A DNA stretch of 64,000 nucleotides, taken from positions 30,688,860-30,752,859 of the forward strand of contig CM053796.1 in assembly GCA_028671895.1 (NCBI GenBank), read 5' to 3'. The position numbers were made by a program, and so were the translations under genes. Source of the DNA: Oenanthe sinensis (Eukaryota > Streptophyta > Magnoliopsida > Apiales > Apiaceae). The notes under the pieces are model-generated. The model had not been told where the DNA came from, did no database searches, and saw only the letters and a list, made by a program, of their open reading frames with translations. Of the stretch, positions 13,064 through 24,434 are shown piece by piece (the first letter of the stretch is position 1; every line of letters starts with the position of its first letter).

Positions 13064-16000
13064 TCAATTTGATGTAAGATTCTCAGTCAAGATGAACTCT
13101 GTCAAGTCTTTCAGTGAATTATAGGAAGTTCCACCCTCAAGTATAGAAACATTTATCATTTGCTTTAATTCAATGGCTCTCTGCCTCATTTCAACCCCTT
13201 CTCTGCCTGCCATTAACCTTCTTATGGACCTTTCAATAACTTCTCTGTCCAAGACACCATCCAATTCTAATCCAACTTTCCATATGTACGTAAGGTATCT
13301 TGCATTCACCTTCTGGTCAAGAAACTGGGGACTGCTTATCATAGGGACCCCTTCAGACAGACTCTCGATGGTTGAGTTCCAACCGCAATGGCTCCAAAAC
13401 CCTCCTACTGCACTATGTGCTAATACTTCCTTTTGTGGGGCCCATTTCACTATTAAACCTCTTTCCCCAACAATGTCTTTAAAACCTTTTGGCAGTAGCT
13501 CAGTCCACTCCGAGCCACTAACTGAGCCAGGTCGAACCACCCATAGAAATGGTTGGTCGCTGTTTGCCAGTCCCCAAAATGTCTCTGTTAACTCTTTTTC
13601 ATCACTGATCGCCAAGCTCCCTTTGCTTACGTATATAACAGATTTAGCGGATTGATTATTAAGCCATACAATGCAGCTGGTTTCTTCTTCTAAGAAACTA
13701 GTGGTCGAGGCTGGTGCCACTTTGGATAGAGGGCCTATCGGGAATATAGGAACTTTGTAACGCTGCCCGAGTTGGAACAAAGATGATTGGTCAAGGCAAT
13801 CTGTGGTGTTTAAGATAATGGCTGAAAAGCTTTTCAAGTTGCGTGCAATATCAAGGTGCCTCTTTGTCTCATCCATGTTTTCGTTCGATACTGGTAGATC
13901 CTTAAACCTGAGGGGGTATAGTTGAGGTACTAGCTCATGCAACATAGAATCTGTAACACAGATGAATAAACTTGTTCATAGAGTCCTAGTAATTTCTCAA
14001 GTGTAAAAATATAACTAATTAGCTGTAAAATAATTAAGTGAATAATAGTGGGACTGAAAGAAAAATAAAGTTCAAGAGTAATTACTGAAGGGTGGAGCTT
14101 TATAAGATTTGATTTAATCATATGTATAGTCATGGACGGACCCAAGAAATTTACAAGTAAAACGCCATGATAGAATAAGATCATCTACTGAGAATTGAAT
14201 CTCAAACTACCCTGACATTCACTTCCTAGATTATCCACTTTATAGGCCATGACATGAGTCTTCAAATTAAAGTCCAAGGATAGTATTAATCCTAGAAAAA
14301 TGCCGAAACAAGTTAAACTCAGTAATATGGGTAAAAGATTGTGTTTCCCACCAAACCATTTAAACGTAGAAACTCTGCATAGTGCATACTTGCTGCAAAT
14401 AGCCAGCTGACGGTCAGCCTTGATTAAGTTTACACAAATGACTAATTTAACACTCTACATCTATGTTACACCGACTCAGGGACGGGTGTCGAACATGAGT
14501 ACAAATTCAAGTGTCAAGTCTTTAATTTTAAATAAAATTGAATATTTGGATGTTGATCTAAAATAGGACGCGGGCTCAATTAAGGACTCGGCATTGAACT
14601 TAAAATAAGTGAAAATTTATTTAATTTTAATTCCTTTTACATTTTGAAAAATAGTGACTTCTACCTATTAAACTTATACATGTGATTATGTCATATCCAT
14701 GGCATAAAATCATATGTCATATCCCTGGCATAAGATCAAGGACAACATGGAAAGAATCATCTATGGACCTTACCTTACTCTCTACAAACATGTTGTACAC
14801 CTTTTTATGTATTTTGAACTTAGCTTGTTGCAAGATGAAGTATTTGATTATGAAATAGAAGATTTGAAAGAGATTCCGTGTCCACACTCATGTCATGTCG
14901 GATCAACACGCCATAGCATAGCTCCACCTATCTCTCTTTCTCCTCCGCGAATCTACACTCTTTTTCGGAGAATCAGGTATGATGAGTATGAGGACATAAT
15001 TGGAGAGTCGAAGTCACGGTGCTTAACACTACGATAATCTAATATTATATATATGGTTAGTTCTAAGGAGATAACTAATTAAATTGGAGACTCAGAGATC
15101 ATATAAGTATTGCTTGCAAAATATTCTAAAATATATTTTTACAAAACAGTTCACTTTCTCAAATATATAAAATTTTAAGGTCTCTAATTTATATTGATCT
15201 TTGTAGAACTGTTTTCTATATATAAATAAGGTTGTGATGAGTTTGTTTCTGTTTTTTTTGGTGATGATTAATTACAAAAAATTTAATATTGATAGTATAT
15301 ATATATGTCTCCGCTGAGATTTGAATGCAGCTTCTATTACGAGGAGAAGAAGGATATTCCCTGAGCTAAATCTTGCAGATTGATTTTAATGAGTTTCTAG
15401 TCTGTATATACAAACGCGTATGTTTCTCTGATATTAATTAATAATATACTCCAATGTTCCTAATTAATTGTTCATTAACACACATAAAAAACATAATTCG
15501 ATTAATTTAAAAAAATCAAAAAGTTTTTTTCTAAATAAAAATTTAAATATCAAATTATTATTCAAAATTAATTTGCCCTAGCTATGTTTTTTTATTACTA
15601 GTTAAAATATGTGCAAAAGATAAAAAGATAAAGACCAAATGTACAACTAATTAGGAGGATGGAGATAGGAGTGGGCTTATAGAAGAAATTAATAGAAGGT
15701 TGGTACTCTTCCTGTAAATGTTTTTTTAACATGGCATATATCCAAGGATTCCCATACTTTTGTGTATTAGTTTAGCTTTGCCACTCCGCAAGAAAGACTC
15801 CACTTGACCTGATAGTTTAAAAATTATGCAACAAACGTGTGCTTGATTGTGAAAATCTATTAAACCATTCAGTACATGCGCTAGTAAATTTATGAAAATT
15901 TAGTACTTCGGTTTTTTTATTTTTAGTTATGAGAATCCCATCGAAATATCGAATCAGGGAAGGGAAGTGGCAACACCATGCATCAGGTAATAAATGCCAT

Positions 16001-16474
16001 TTTACCTTGGTAAGGAAAGGAACCTTGTTCGATGAGTCCAGGAATCGCGATAATTGTTTTGGCAAAGGCAGCACTGCTAGTCATGAGGACGAGTCTTGGA
16101 ATTTTGATATGTTCAGCAACAGTAGCTGCAAAGTACATGAGAGAATCATATATAATTCCAATTACCTGACTATACGGTGTCTGTTTCTGGAGTTCCAAGA
16201 ACTCCTGCAGTGGTGTTTGGCAGTTGCGGTTGATAATCTCGAAATCATCAATACTAGGAGTATCTGATGTACCAGAATAAGGTAAGTTGTCTGGTAAGAG
16301 TAGAAAGTTGAAATGAGGATGTTTAGAAGGATTAGGAGGGTTGAATCTAGTGTGTGCTATCGTAATGACAAAGCCCTTGGAGTGAAGAACATTTCCAAGC
16401 TGAAGCATTGGAGTGGTATGGCCTTGTAGTGGAAATATTACCAGAACCAAATGGCCAAGCCTTTGATTTTCCAT
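13064..16474 (-). CDS. UGT76-like UDP-glycosyltransferase, complete (copy D)
   Basis: Exon 1 is 16006-16474 and exon 2 is 13064-13950, giving 451 residues. The 2055-bp intron has donor GTAAAA and acceptor GTTACAG with the cluster's common phase-1 junction. Catalytic-type His19 lies in FPLQGHTTPM and Asp110 in IIYDSLMYF. The PSPG box at about residues 326-369 runs from WAPQKEVLAH through SHCGWNS to FLDQ, with the Trp and Gln expected of a glucosyltransferase. Like copy C it has SKGS (Lys266) and SSPQFLDQ. A TTATATAAG element lies about 70 bases upstream of the ATG. Exon 1 is almost the same as the fragment at 29716-30006. The substrate is unknown. It looks intact and expressible. Confidence 0.92.
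14687..14738. repeat. 26-bp tandem duplication in the copy D intron
   Basis: Two adjacent 26-base copies, TATGTCATATCC(A/C)TGGCATAA(A/G)ATCA. The plus-strand ORF that starts in the second copy (to 15037) has no recognisable domain and lies inside a minus-strand intron, so I do not call it a gene. Confidence 0.8.
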
Positions 16475-16540
16475 CTTCTCTAATCTCTATGATCGTATAT
16501 AGTGTATAATTTTCTATTCGGGCATTACCTGATACAACCT

Positions 16541-16548
16541 TATATAAG
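16541..16548 (-). promoter_or_regulatory. TATA box of UGT copy D
   Basis: TTATATAA about 70 bases upstream of the ATG at 16474. A related TTATAT(A/G)AGC block recurs upstream of copies E (about 30052-30066) and F (about 33063-33078), so the core promoter was duplicated with the gene. Confidence 0.6.
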
Positions 16549-17072
16549 CTTTAGATACTGTACCCCTTAAGCGGTGCACCAAGAAAAAATAATATATCAG
16601 CAACCCATTAAGCATTATTTCCATTCTCATAAAAAAACAGTTTTCTATTTTTTAAGGAAAATTAACAAATCTTTTGGTATTGTCGTAATTTATATTTTAA
16701 TATATTTTTAGTTTTTCCATTTGGTTTAAAAAATATAATTTAATTACTGATATGATGTTTCTTTCCTTTTTTTTTGCTCATTCATTGATATACTGCAGGT
16801 TTGATTTGTGTTCTGAATTGTTTATTTAATGATTCACGGTAAAAAATAAACTGTGATCTCTTAAGTTTTATATATTTGTGTTTCAGTACAGCTAGTGTTT
16901 GTTTTAGACAAAATTGGTAATAAATATCACCCCGGTTAACTAGTGTTAAGGGTGAAGGAGAATGTGCGGTTAAAAGTACGGTCTTATATTATTATTATGT
17001 AAGGTATGCGGTTATTTTTAAAAGTCAAGTTTTATTTTATATTCTATGTAAGTATATTATTTTTTAAGAATT

Positions 17073-17110
17073 ATGAGTAACTAGTGAAAAAAGTCACGTT
17101 TCGCTGCGAC
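17073..17110 (-). mobile_element. possible Helitron-like 3' terminus (minus strand)
   Basis: On the minus strand a weak GTCGC/GTGAC-type hairpin is followed by a T run and then CACTAG with T next to it. This fits the Helitron rule of a short hairpin a few bases before a terminal CTAG abutting a T. The interior to the right is AT-rich without a helicase frame. Confidence 0.35.
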
Positions 17111-18626
17111 CTCATAATAAATTTTAAATTTATTAAAAAAATTTCCACAAAATTACATTACTGAAGTGCATATGATAAAATTTGATATAACAAAATTATA
17201 TTAAACCAAAATAGTAGTATTAAATTTATAAATATTATAAAATTAAATAATAATTTCAACATATATATGTACGTGTATTATAATTCACAACTTACTAATT
17301 TGTTATGGTTCTAAGATCTTTTTTTCCCATCCGCTAACAATATCAATGCCATCAATGTAGGTCACGCAGCTCACGACATCTAGATAAGTATTAGTAACAT
17401 TATGTAAATATTAAAGAATATAATTTAAAATTATATATGTGTATGTGACTTATAATATCTTATTTTAGCAAAATACATGACAGTATATTAGTGTTATTAA
17501 CACGTGTTTCAATTATATCGGGATATATGAACTCAAATCCATGTAGTGGTATGTTGATGATTCATTCTTCTAACTTTTTTGGGTCCGTTGTACGTAGAAA
17601 CATCACTTTAAACTCACATGATGTTGGTCTATATATATCGGCCGGTACTTACAACTACTTTTAAGTTTTTAATGTTATATAAAGACCCTTCTTCTAAAGT
17701 ATGTTTGAATCGAAAAAGTAGATGCATTTGAATCATTGCATGAATAAGATTTTCATATCATAAATTAAAGCATCAAAAAGTTAGTATGAATACATAATTG
17801 TAATAATTTAATAAATAACAAAAATTTAGTAATCTTCTCATCAATTGAAATCATGTTAAAACTAAATTGATCGCCTATTTGTGTATTGATTGCATCCCAC
17901 ATCCTGCATACTCTCACTCTTATCATCCAATTATCATCTAATCATCTCTATTGTTATTCAAAGCATTCAAGAGAGTGTAATCCATGATGTATTAGACATT
18001 GACTGTAAATAGCTCTGTAATAAATTTGTTGTGATTTATTTTTTGATGCTTGATTTTTAATTTATATAAGTGATTGTCTATTATTTTTTAGATGGAAACA
18101 CATTCAATTTAGGTAAAAGAATAAATTAATTTTTTTATTATAGATATTGTCTTTTTGAAAAATTAAAATAGTTTCGATTTTTAATAATTTAATGTCTTTT
18201 CTAAAATTTCTAATTACGTTACGTATAATAATGTCTTTTCTAAAATTTCGAAATTTATCTTATGGATAATAATAATTTACTTGACTTGAGGAAAAATTTT
18301 AGGAGAATATAACGTAACTTAGATTTTTCAAAATTTGGAGAAATTTTAGGAGAATATAAAGTAACTTAGATTTTTTTATAATTTTTAATATTTACTAATT
18401 CAAAAATTCGAGAAAATTAGAAAAATGCATTGAGACGATTTGGGAGCGTCACCTAACTGTTTCCGTCTTCTCCTATATATATATATATATTGATAATTTG
18501 ATGACTTCAAATTATATATTCAATAATCACATTATTTTTTTAAAAATCTATGCTTGTAAGAAAGTTCAATCTTTCTAGTGTGTGCCACTGTATTTACTCT
18601 TCGAAGTTATATAATGTTAAATTATA

Positions 18627-18702
18627 TACATTGAAATACCTGATATTTAAAGATGGATGAATTAAAGAATAAGAACGGAGATATGTATGTATATTCAAAT
18701 AT
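18627..18702 (+). repeat. direct repeat, copy 1 (partner 19795-19873)
   Basis: A 76-base segment (TACATTGAAATACCTGATAT...) recurs at 19795-19873 with small differences, starting at the T immediately after the Helitron-like CTAG terminus. Confidence 0.85.
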
Positions 18703-19794
18703 CATGAAGGAATTTTTTGAAGGATTTGAGATGGTTGACAACTCAGAAAGAGAAGAAGAAAGTAATGTCATGTCAGCTCAATCATCAGTGGTATACAATA
18801 TATTTATTAGCATTGTTCTCATATCGTAAATTCCTGCATTGCTCATAAAAATGATTTTTATGTTATTAATTGCAGGCCTTTCCAACCATGTCTGAAAACC
18901 AATCCATTTCACTGGATCCATTTAGCACACCAGGGACAAAAAAATCAACAACACTGAAGTAAACGAAGAGAAAGATTGAAGACATTGTTGTGGATAATAT
19001 GGCCTCTCTGAACATTGCCGAAGACAAACAAACAGATGGCAAGAGCAATGTTAAATATGTGGTTCTTAAGACTATTAAGAAAGAACATGTAAGATTTACA
19101 ATTACAATTGTCATCTTATCTTCTTCATTGCACTTCATGCCAAAATATTCTCTCTATGACAATGTAGGATTCAAGCAAGAAATGAAGAAATGATCGTTGG
19201 AGGTTCGTCTTGCGGTTGCAACATGGAGTACTTTAATGTTTCTATAAGTTATAAAATTATTAAGTTGTTTTGTTTTGATTAAGTAAGAATTTATGTTTTG
19301 TTCTTTTGTTTCGCTTCAGTAAGACTTATATGCAATATTACAAGACAATTGTGGTTTTTTTTCCAATCCTTATTAGTTATGTATGAAATTTCGGTTTGCT
19401 ATAATTCGTCTTATAAATTGTTCTTATGCATTTGCTTTATCAAATATTCATTTTTCATGTGAAATCAATATATATTGTTACAAATTTTAATTATTTTTAA
19501 ATACAGGTTAAAAATATCTCATGTTTTATATGTTTTCAATATAATAATCATTTTCATTTAAAACCGACGTCAACCGGGTGACGTTAACTGCAACAACTTA
19601 ACAAACATACTTTTACTAAAACCGGTTGACAAAAACGAATACCAGATACAAACAAAGACTTGACATGACAAAATCAATAAGTATAATTATTTTAGAGTTT
19701 TATTTTTTTTATTAAAGAACAACTATGATAACTTTACAAAGATTTAAAATTCAAGAACAATGGCATACCCGTCTCGCGGGTAAAAAATTGCTAG
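18627..19794 (+). mobile_element. Helitron-like 3' end carrying a possible RPA-like gene fragment
   Basis: The right end shows the Helitron signature. The hairpin ACCCG/CGGGT at 19767-19781 is followed by AAAAAATTG and CTAG at 19791-19794, with T as the next base. Upstream, plus-strand coding-like pieces at about 18655-18790 and 18870-19190 are separated by an intron-like gap (GTATAC...TGCAG). They include acidic and Lys-rich text such as DPFSTPGTKKS and YVVLKTIKKEH. This resembles the C-terminal tail of replication protein A large-subunit genes carried by plant Helitrons. That family assignment is inference, since no OB-fold is visible. A stop (TAA at 18960) breaks the frame. The 5' end was not found. 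Confidence 0.5.
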
Positions 19795-19873
19795 TACATT
19801 GAAATACCTGATATTTAAAGATGGAGGATGAATTAAAGAATAAGAAGAGAGATATGTATGTATATTCAAATAT
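19795..19873 (+). repeat. direct repeat, copy 2, abutting the CTAG terminus
   Basis: Second copy of the 18627-18702 segment. It starts exactly at the putative Helitron insertion junction, as expected if the element sits inside, or next to, a relative of itself. Confidence 0.85.
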
Positions 19874-20166
19874 TATAAAACAAGCAAGCGTTAATTAAAT
19901 GTATATAAAGGTATGATAGTAATAATTAATTAAATGTGTATAAGAGTATAATAGTAATAAAATAATAATTAATTAAATGTGTATATAATTTATACATAGA
20001 GAATTTAAAATTTTGGAATTTTTATTTGTTGGGGCCCTAGGCGTATGTTTTGTTCGCCTATAGATAAAGTCATTCGTGTTCACACTTCTCAATAACTAAA
20101 GTCTACCATCTAAAACTCACTTCTATTTTTATGTACACATTACATAAAATTATAATTATATGATAA

Positions 20167-20168
<2 letters not shown>

Positions 20169-20199
<31 letters not shown>
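20169..20199. repeat. (TA)n microsatellite
   Basis: About 15 TA units in a row. Confidence 0.95.
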
Positions 20200-20203
<4 letters not shown>

Positions 20204-20529
20204 AAAAAGTATATCAATAATACTAAATTGGAAGACATAATAAACTGATATTTTATATATAATCAAATTTAGGATGGAAAAATGTATTTTTCTGCATCAA
20301 AATATACTTTTTAATGTTATATAATAGTAATAACTACATCTACTTTATTTCATACTTTATCTTATCAACAACAACTAGTTAACCCTAAGCATGGATAATT
20401 TCCGCCTCTCTTCTTCCTCTTTTCTCCTATTAACCTTAACTGTCGCCTTGTAGTTTCCTTCTTTTTTTACCTCTTACCATTCTTCCTCATCAATTTACCC
20501 CTTCATCCTCGGATTCTTCGGAACCTACC

Positions 20530-20980
20530 CATTCAATAAGTGAGCTAATTTCTTGTACCATAGCCAACTTTCATTTGTAATTGCCTTAGAGAGAAGACAA
20601 GTCATTGAGTCTGCACTTGTTGAGTTGAAGTCAGCTATGTACACATTTCATTTTCTATTCCCAGTCATAACTAAGCTTCCATCTTTCTTGTTGGAAATTA
20701 TGCATGCTTTAGTTGTGAAGCAAACTTTATTTCCATTGTCACATAGTTGACTTATGCTTAACAAATTGTGTCTTAAGCCATCAACTAATGCTACAGGTTC
20801 AATGATGACATTCTCTTTTGAAATCAAGCCATATCCCATGGTGTATCCTTTACTGTCATCTCCAAAAATTACACTAGGGCTATCTTTCTCCTCAAACTTT
20901 GTGAGTAGGGATTTATCTCCAGTCATGTGTCTTGAACACCTACTGTCGTACCAAGATTTCTTCTTTTTCCATGCACACAT
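20530..20980 (-). pseudogene. copia protease/gag-pre-integrase fragment
   Basis: The minus-strand frame begins WYDSRCSRHMTGDKSLL, where working copia proteases have DSG at the active site. The Gly is Arg here, so the protease would be inactive. It continues through VALVDGLRHNLLSISQLCD, then a stop near 20648, then a pre-integrase-type stretch (ADFNSTSADSMTCLLS...WLWYKKLAHL) that ends abruptly at about 20530. Confidence 0.85.
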
Positions 20981-21209
20981 CCAAAAACAATCAAGTTGAT
21001 TTTGGTACCCAAGTTGCCTTGAGTCCTTTCTTATTAGTTGCTACCTTTGGTTTGATTTCTAATTTTTTTACCTTTGGTTTAGGTGGTTTTACTTCCACTT
21101 CAACCTTAGGTGTTGGTTTCCTCACCTCAGGATTCTCAGTGCTAATAATTGGAATATTCATGCTTGCAGAATTAGAGAAATTTGGAGCATGAAAATTGTT
21201 GTGCATATC

Positions 21210-23565
21210 CTAGGGCATAACATGAATATTCATGTTGACAAATGCAAGATATGGATTAAACATATAAGGCATTGATGCATATTGAACATGAATAGCATGA
21301 AGGTCAACTAAATGAGGATAAACAGAATTAGAATGCATGTTTGGTATAACAGGCACATTGGTTGTTGCAGGCATATTGGACTTGCATTGCACAGATAAGT
21401 GATTCTTACTACCACACCTAGCACATATCTTTCTAGGAGCATACTTGTCAGGTGTGTAGCTATTGTGCTTGTTTATGCCTACTTTACCATTTCTGTTCTT
21501 CTTCTTCTTCTTTTCATTTGGCTTAATATTAGGCTCTATCTTTTCTAACTTTTCCTTCAATTGATCTTTAGATAAGAACCCTATATTAGCCTTTTCAACT
21601 TTGACTTGAGATTTAGAGGAGCTACCTTCTTTTACAAATTTAACAGGTCTGTTAAGCTTGGTTTTTAAGACAGATTGCTTAGCAGTTGATGATTCATCAA
21701 TCGATGGATAATTATCTGTTGGGATAACATTATCAATCGATGGATAATTATCTGTTGGGATAACTTTATCAATCGATGAAATTATCCATCGATGGATAAT
21801 TATCTGTTGGGATAACTTTATCAATCGATGGATAATCCTTATCAGTTGATTCAGGATTAGCAATTGATTGTTTCTTTTCCAAAGATTGATTCTCGTCAAT
21901 GACTAATTTCTCAAGAGTCTCAGACAACATGGTGAAAGAATTTGTTCCATGTATGTCATTCATCTTTTTACTAGCTTTACTTGACTTGTTCCATCTATCA
22001 ATGGTTCTTAATTCTTCTTCCAATTTTTCTTTCAAATTTTCTATTTCCTTTTTACACTCAACTAGTTCTTTTCTAGCTTCTCTATTTTCTACCTTGAGTC
22101 TGTCCATTTGTACTAGCTCACTCTCTAGATAATTGTTTCTTTCAGTGAGAGTTTCTTAGGTGATTTTGAGCTTAATGTTCTCTTTGTTTAAGGACTTAAG
22201 AGTGACATGCAAATTATACAATTCATTTGACATTTCAGTAATTGTAATATTGCATTCATCTTTGGATAACTCAGATAGATTTATAGAAATTACCTGATTG
22301 CTAGAAGAACTAGCTTACTGGTCATCATGATTGGCCATTAGTGCAAGGTTGATGTATTCTTCTTCAGAATCATCCTCAGCAGCCCAGTCCTTTTCTTCTG
22401 TTACAAAAGTCTTCTTTCTTTGTTTGAGCAAGTCAAAGTACTTCTTCTTATAGTCAATACAATCACTAAACTTTGACTTCTTCTCCATTTTTGGCTTTCT
22501 TCATTCATTAGAAAAATGACTAGCTAATCCACAGTTAAAGAATGTGAATTGAGTCATGTCAACAAGATTTTTGCCTTGTTGATTGTCTCTCTTAAACTGA
22601 GATCCAGGCCTTTGCATGGGATGCCTCTTGAATTTGAGTTTTGAAAACTTCCTTGATAGAAAAGCCAAATGCTCATCTATTTCATTCATTTCATCCTTGG
22701 TGAATGACTCATCATCCTCAACTATTTCTTTTCTCTTGCTAGTTGAAGATTCATCATATCTAACAACACTTGTACTATTGTCATGACTTTCCTTCTTCCC
22801 TTCTTTGACATCAACATCTTCACAGGATTCTGTAACTTGCTTATCCTTGACCACTAAGGCAACAAAGTTGTCTTTCTTCTGACTTTTCTCAATTTTTTCA
22901 TCTTGCTGTAGTTCTAACTCATAGGTTTTCAAGATTTCATACAGCTTGTCAAGAGTATATTCTTTAAAGTTAGGAAACTGTCTTATAGAAACAGTCATTA
23001 GTTTCCACTCCTTGGGTAAGGACCACAAGAATTTGAGGTTGGTATCTTCAATAGCATATACTCTTCCATATAGTTTTAGCTCATTCAATAGCTTTTGAAA
23101 CCTACTATATGTGTCGTTGATTGCTTCACCATTCTTAAAGTGAAAGGCCTCATATTTCTGAATCAAAAGTTGCATCTTGTTCTTTCTTACTTGTTCAGTG
23201 CCTTCACATAGAGTTTGAAGAGTATCCCAGACTTCCTTGGAGGTTGTACAGTTGATAACATTATCAAACATATCCTTGTCAAGACCATTAAACAAAATGT
23301 TCATAGACTTTTTATCCTTGTGTACTTCCTTCTCATCTTCATCTGTGTATTCACTCACAGGTTTTGGAATGAGTTTGTCTAGTGCTTGAGTACCATATGC
23401 ATTCACACTTGTAACTATCTTCATAGGCACATGTGGACCTTTCTCTATGTAGTTAACATAGGAAGTATCAATGGATAGCAGATGCAAGCGCATTTTTACT
23501 TTCCAGGGAAAGTACTCATCTTTCTCTAGAACTGGAATTTTCACTCCTATGTCTTTTTGATCCAT
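21210..23565 (-). pseudogene. copia gag-like polyprotein with CCHC motifs, broken
   Basis: Starts at 23565 (MDQKDIGVKIPVLEKDEY), with the plant copia gag core and motifs such as FPWKVKMRLHL and SKEVWDTLQTLCEGTEQV. The first zinc knuckle has lost both outer Cys (FFNCGLASHFSNE then stop). The same frame resumes for a further segment that includes the coiled-coil-like ENLKEKLEEEL, with in-frame stops at about 22502, 22317 and 22156. A later frame holds a second, intact knuckle, CARCGSKNHLSVQC (near 21420). The frame change falls in a minisatellite at 21697-21846. The gene is clearly non-functional. Confidence 0.85.
21697..21846. repeat. 36-bp minisatellite inside the copia gag
   Basis: Units begin TCAATCGATGGATAATTATC and start at 21697, 21733, 21769 and 21821. 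The third is 52 bases, 16 longer, which shifts the frame. In frame, the 36-bp unit encodes a 12-residue repeat of the type IDKVIPTDNYPS. Confidence 0.92.
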
Positions 23566-23610
23566 ACTTGATGTACTTTAGATCTTAACTTTCTGTATGT
23601 TGAACGCTAG

Positions 23611-23622
23611 GCTTTGATACCA
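23611..23622 (-). other. retrotransposon primer binding site (tRNA-iMet type)
   Basis: The minus strand reads TGGTATCAAAGC, one base from the common plant TGGTATCAGAGC, two bases after the LTR end. Confidence 0.85.
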
Positions 23623-23624
23623 AT

Positions 23625-24175
23625 TGTTATTTGCCCTTAAGTACAAGAAGTTTGGAGAAGGGGGGGTTGAATACAAACTTAAGAATTAATTCAAATTCTT
23701 GTGGATTTAAGTTTGCTCAAGATTTTAGTGTGTTTGGAAGTGTATGGTTAAGATAGAACTAATTGAACTAAGAATGTAATACTTATAATATTGAAAACAA
23801 GACAAATAATATAAAAATTACTAGTGGATTGGTTTTTCCACTAGTATGTTTTTGCTTTCAAATAATCTTGGTAAAATTATCAAACTGCTTACAAAGTGTT
23901 GTTCTTGAACTACAATACTTACATTCACTCACACTTTGCTACAATAGACTACTAACCACTATATAGTAGTTTTCTTCTACTTCTATTTCCTATCGACATA
24001 TAACATTATAAAATAAATTTTACAATGTTTATATGAAAATAGAAATCAGTTACTTTCACAGTCTTCATTAGACTTTGTCTAGTCCTGAAAATATCTTTGT
24101 CTTGATCCATTCCTTGAAGACTGTATTGCCTTGAAAGTGTTCACAATCCTGACATGACTGTCTTTCATTGATTCA
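23625..24175 (-). repeat. partial copia LTR
   Basis: Ends in TAACA next to the primer binding site. It aligns with the first ~570 bases (plus-strand order) of the 1211-bp LTR at 52786-53996, sharing GGGGGTTGAATACAAACTT, ACTAGTGGATTG and GACTGT-rich blocks. Homology stops near 24175, where MITE-like sequence starts. Confidence 0.85.
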
Positions 24176-24210
24176 TTATACAGAGCGTTTGACTCCTAAC
24201 TTTTCTATTA

Positions 24211-24432
24211 CTCCATCTGGTTCATTATACAGAGCGTTTGACTTTTTACACGTAAATTTAGGAGGTTTAACTACATAGTTAAAATTAATATTTTTTTAAT
24301 TTTCTTGTTTTGAATATTATATTTTTATTCAAAACAAGAAAATTAAAAAGAATATTAATTCTAACTATGTAGTTAAATCACCTAAAATTACGCGTAAAAA
24401 GTCAAATGCCCTGTGTAATGGACGAGAGGGAG
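24211..24432. mobile_element. Stowaway-type MITE
   Basis: A 222-bp element that folds almost end to end. The arms start CTCCATCTGGTTCATTATAC and end GTAATGGACGAGAGGGAG, with a central AATTTTCTTGTTTTGAATA hairpin. It is flanked by TA on both sides, the Tc1/mariner (Stowaway) target duplication. It is non-coding. An extra copy of its terminal motif (TTCATTATACAGAGCGTTTG) lies just outside at about 24172-24192. Confidence 0.88.
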
Positions 24433-24434
24433 TA

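Larger units (their letters stand above)
20530..24175 (-). mobile_element. truncated Ty1/copia retrotransposon (SIRE-like), 5' part only
   Basis: Reading on the minus strand, the element has a piece of 5' LTR (23625-24175), a primer binding site (23611-23622), a gag region (21210-23565) and a protease to gag-pre-integrase segment (20530-20980). It stops where integrase should begin. Integrase, RT, RNase H and the 3' LTR are missing. Its LTR is closely related to the full LTR at 52786-53996, so the two insertions belong to one family. Both cut ends show that the element is dead. Confidence 0.88.

Noticed and set aside
14714..15037. Plus-strand ORF of 107 codons
   Set aside because: It lies in the intron of UGT copy D, has no recognisable domain and begins in a tandem repeat. 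I kept only the repeat.
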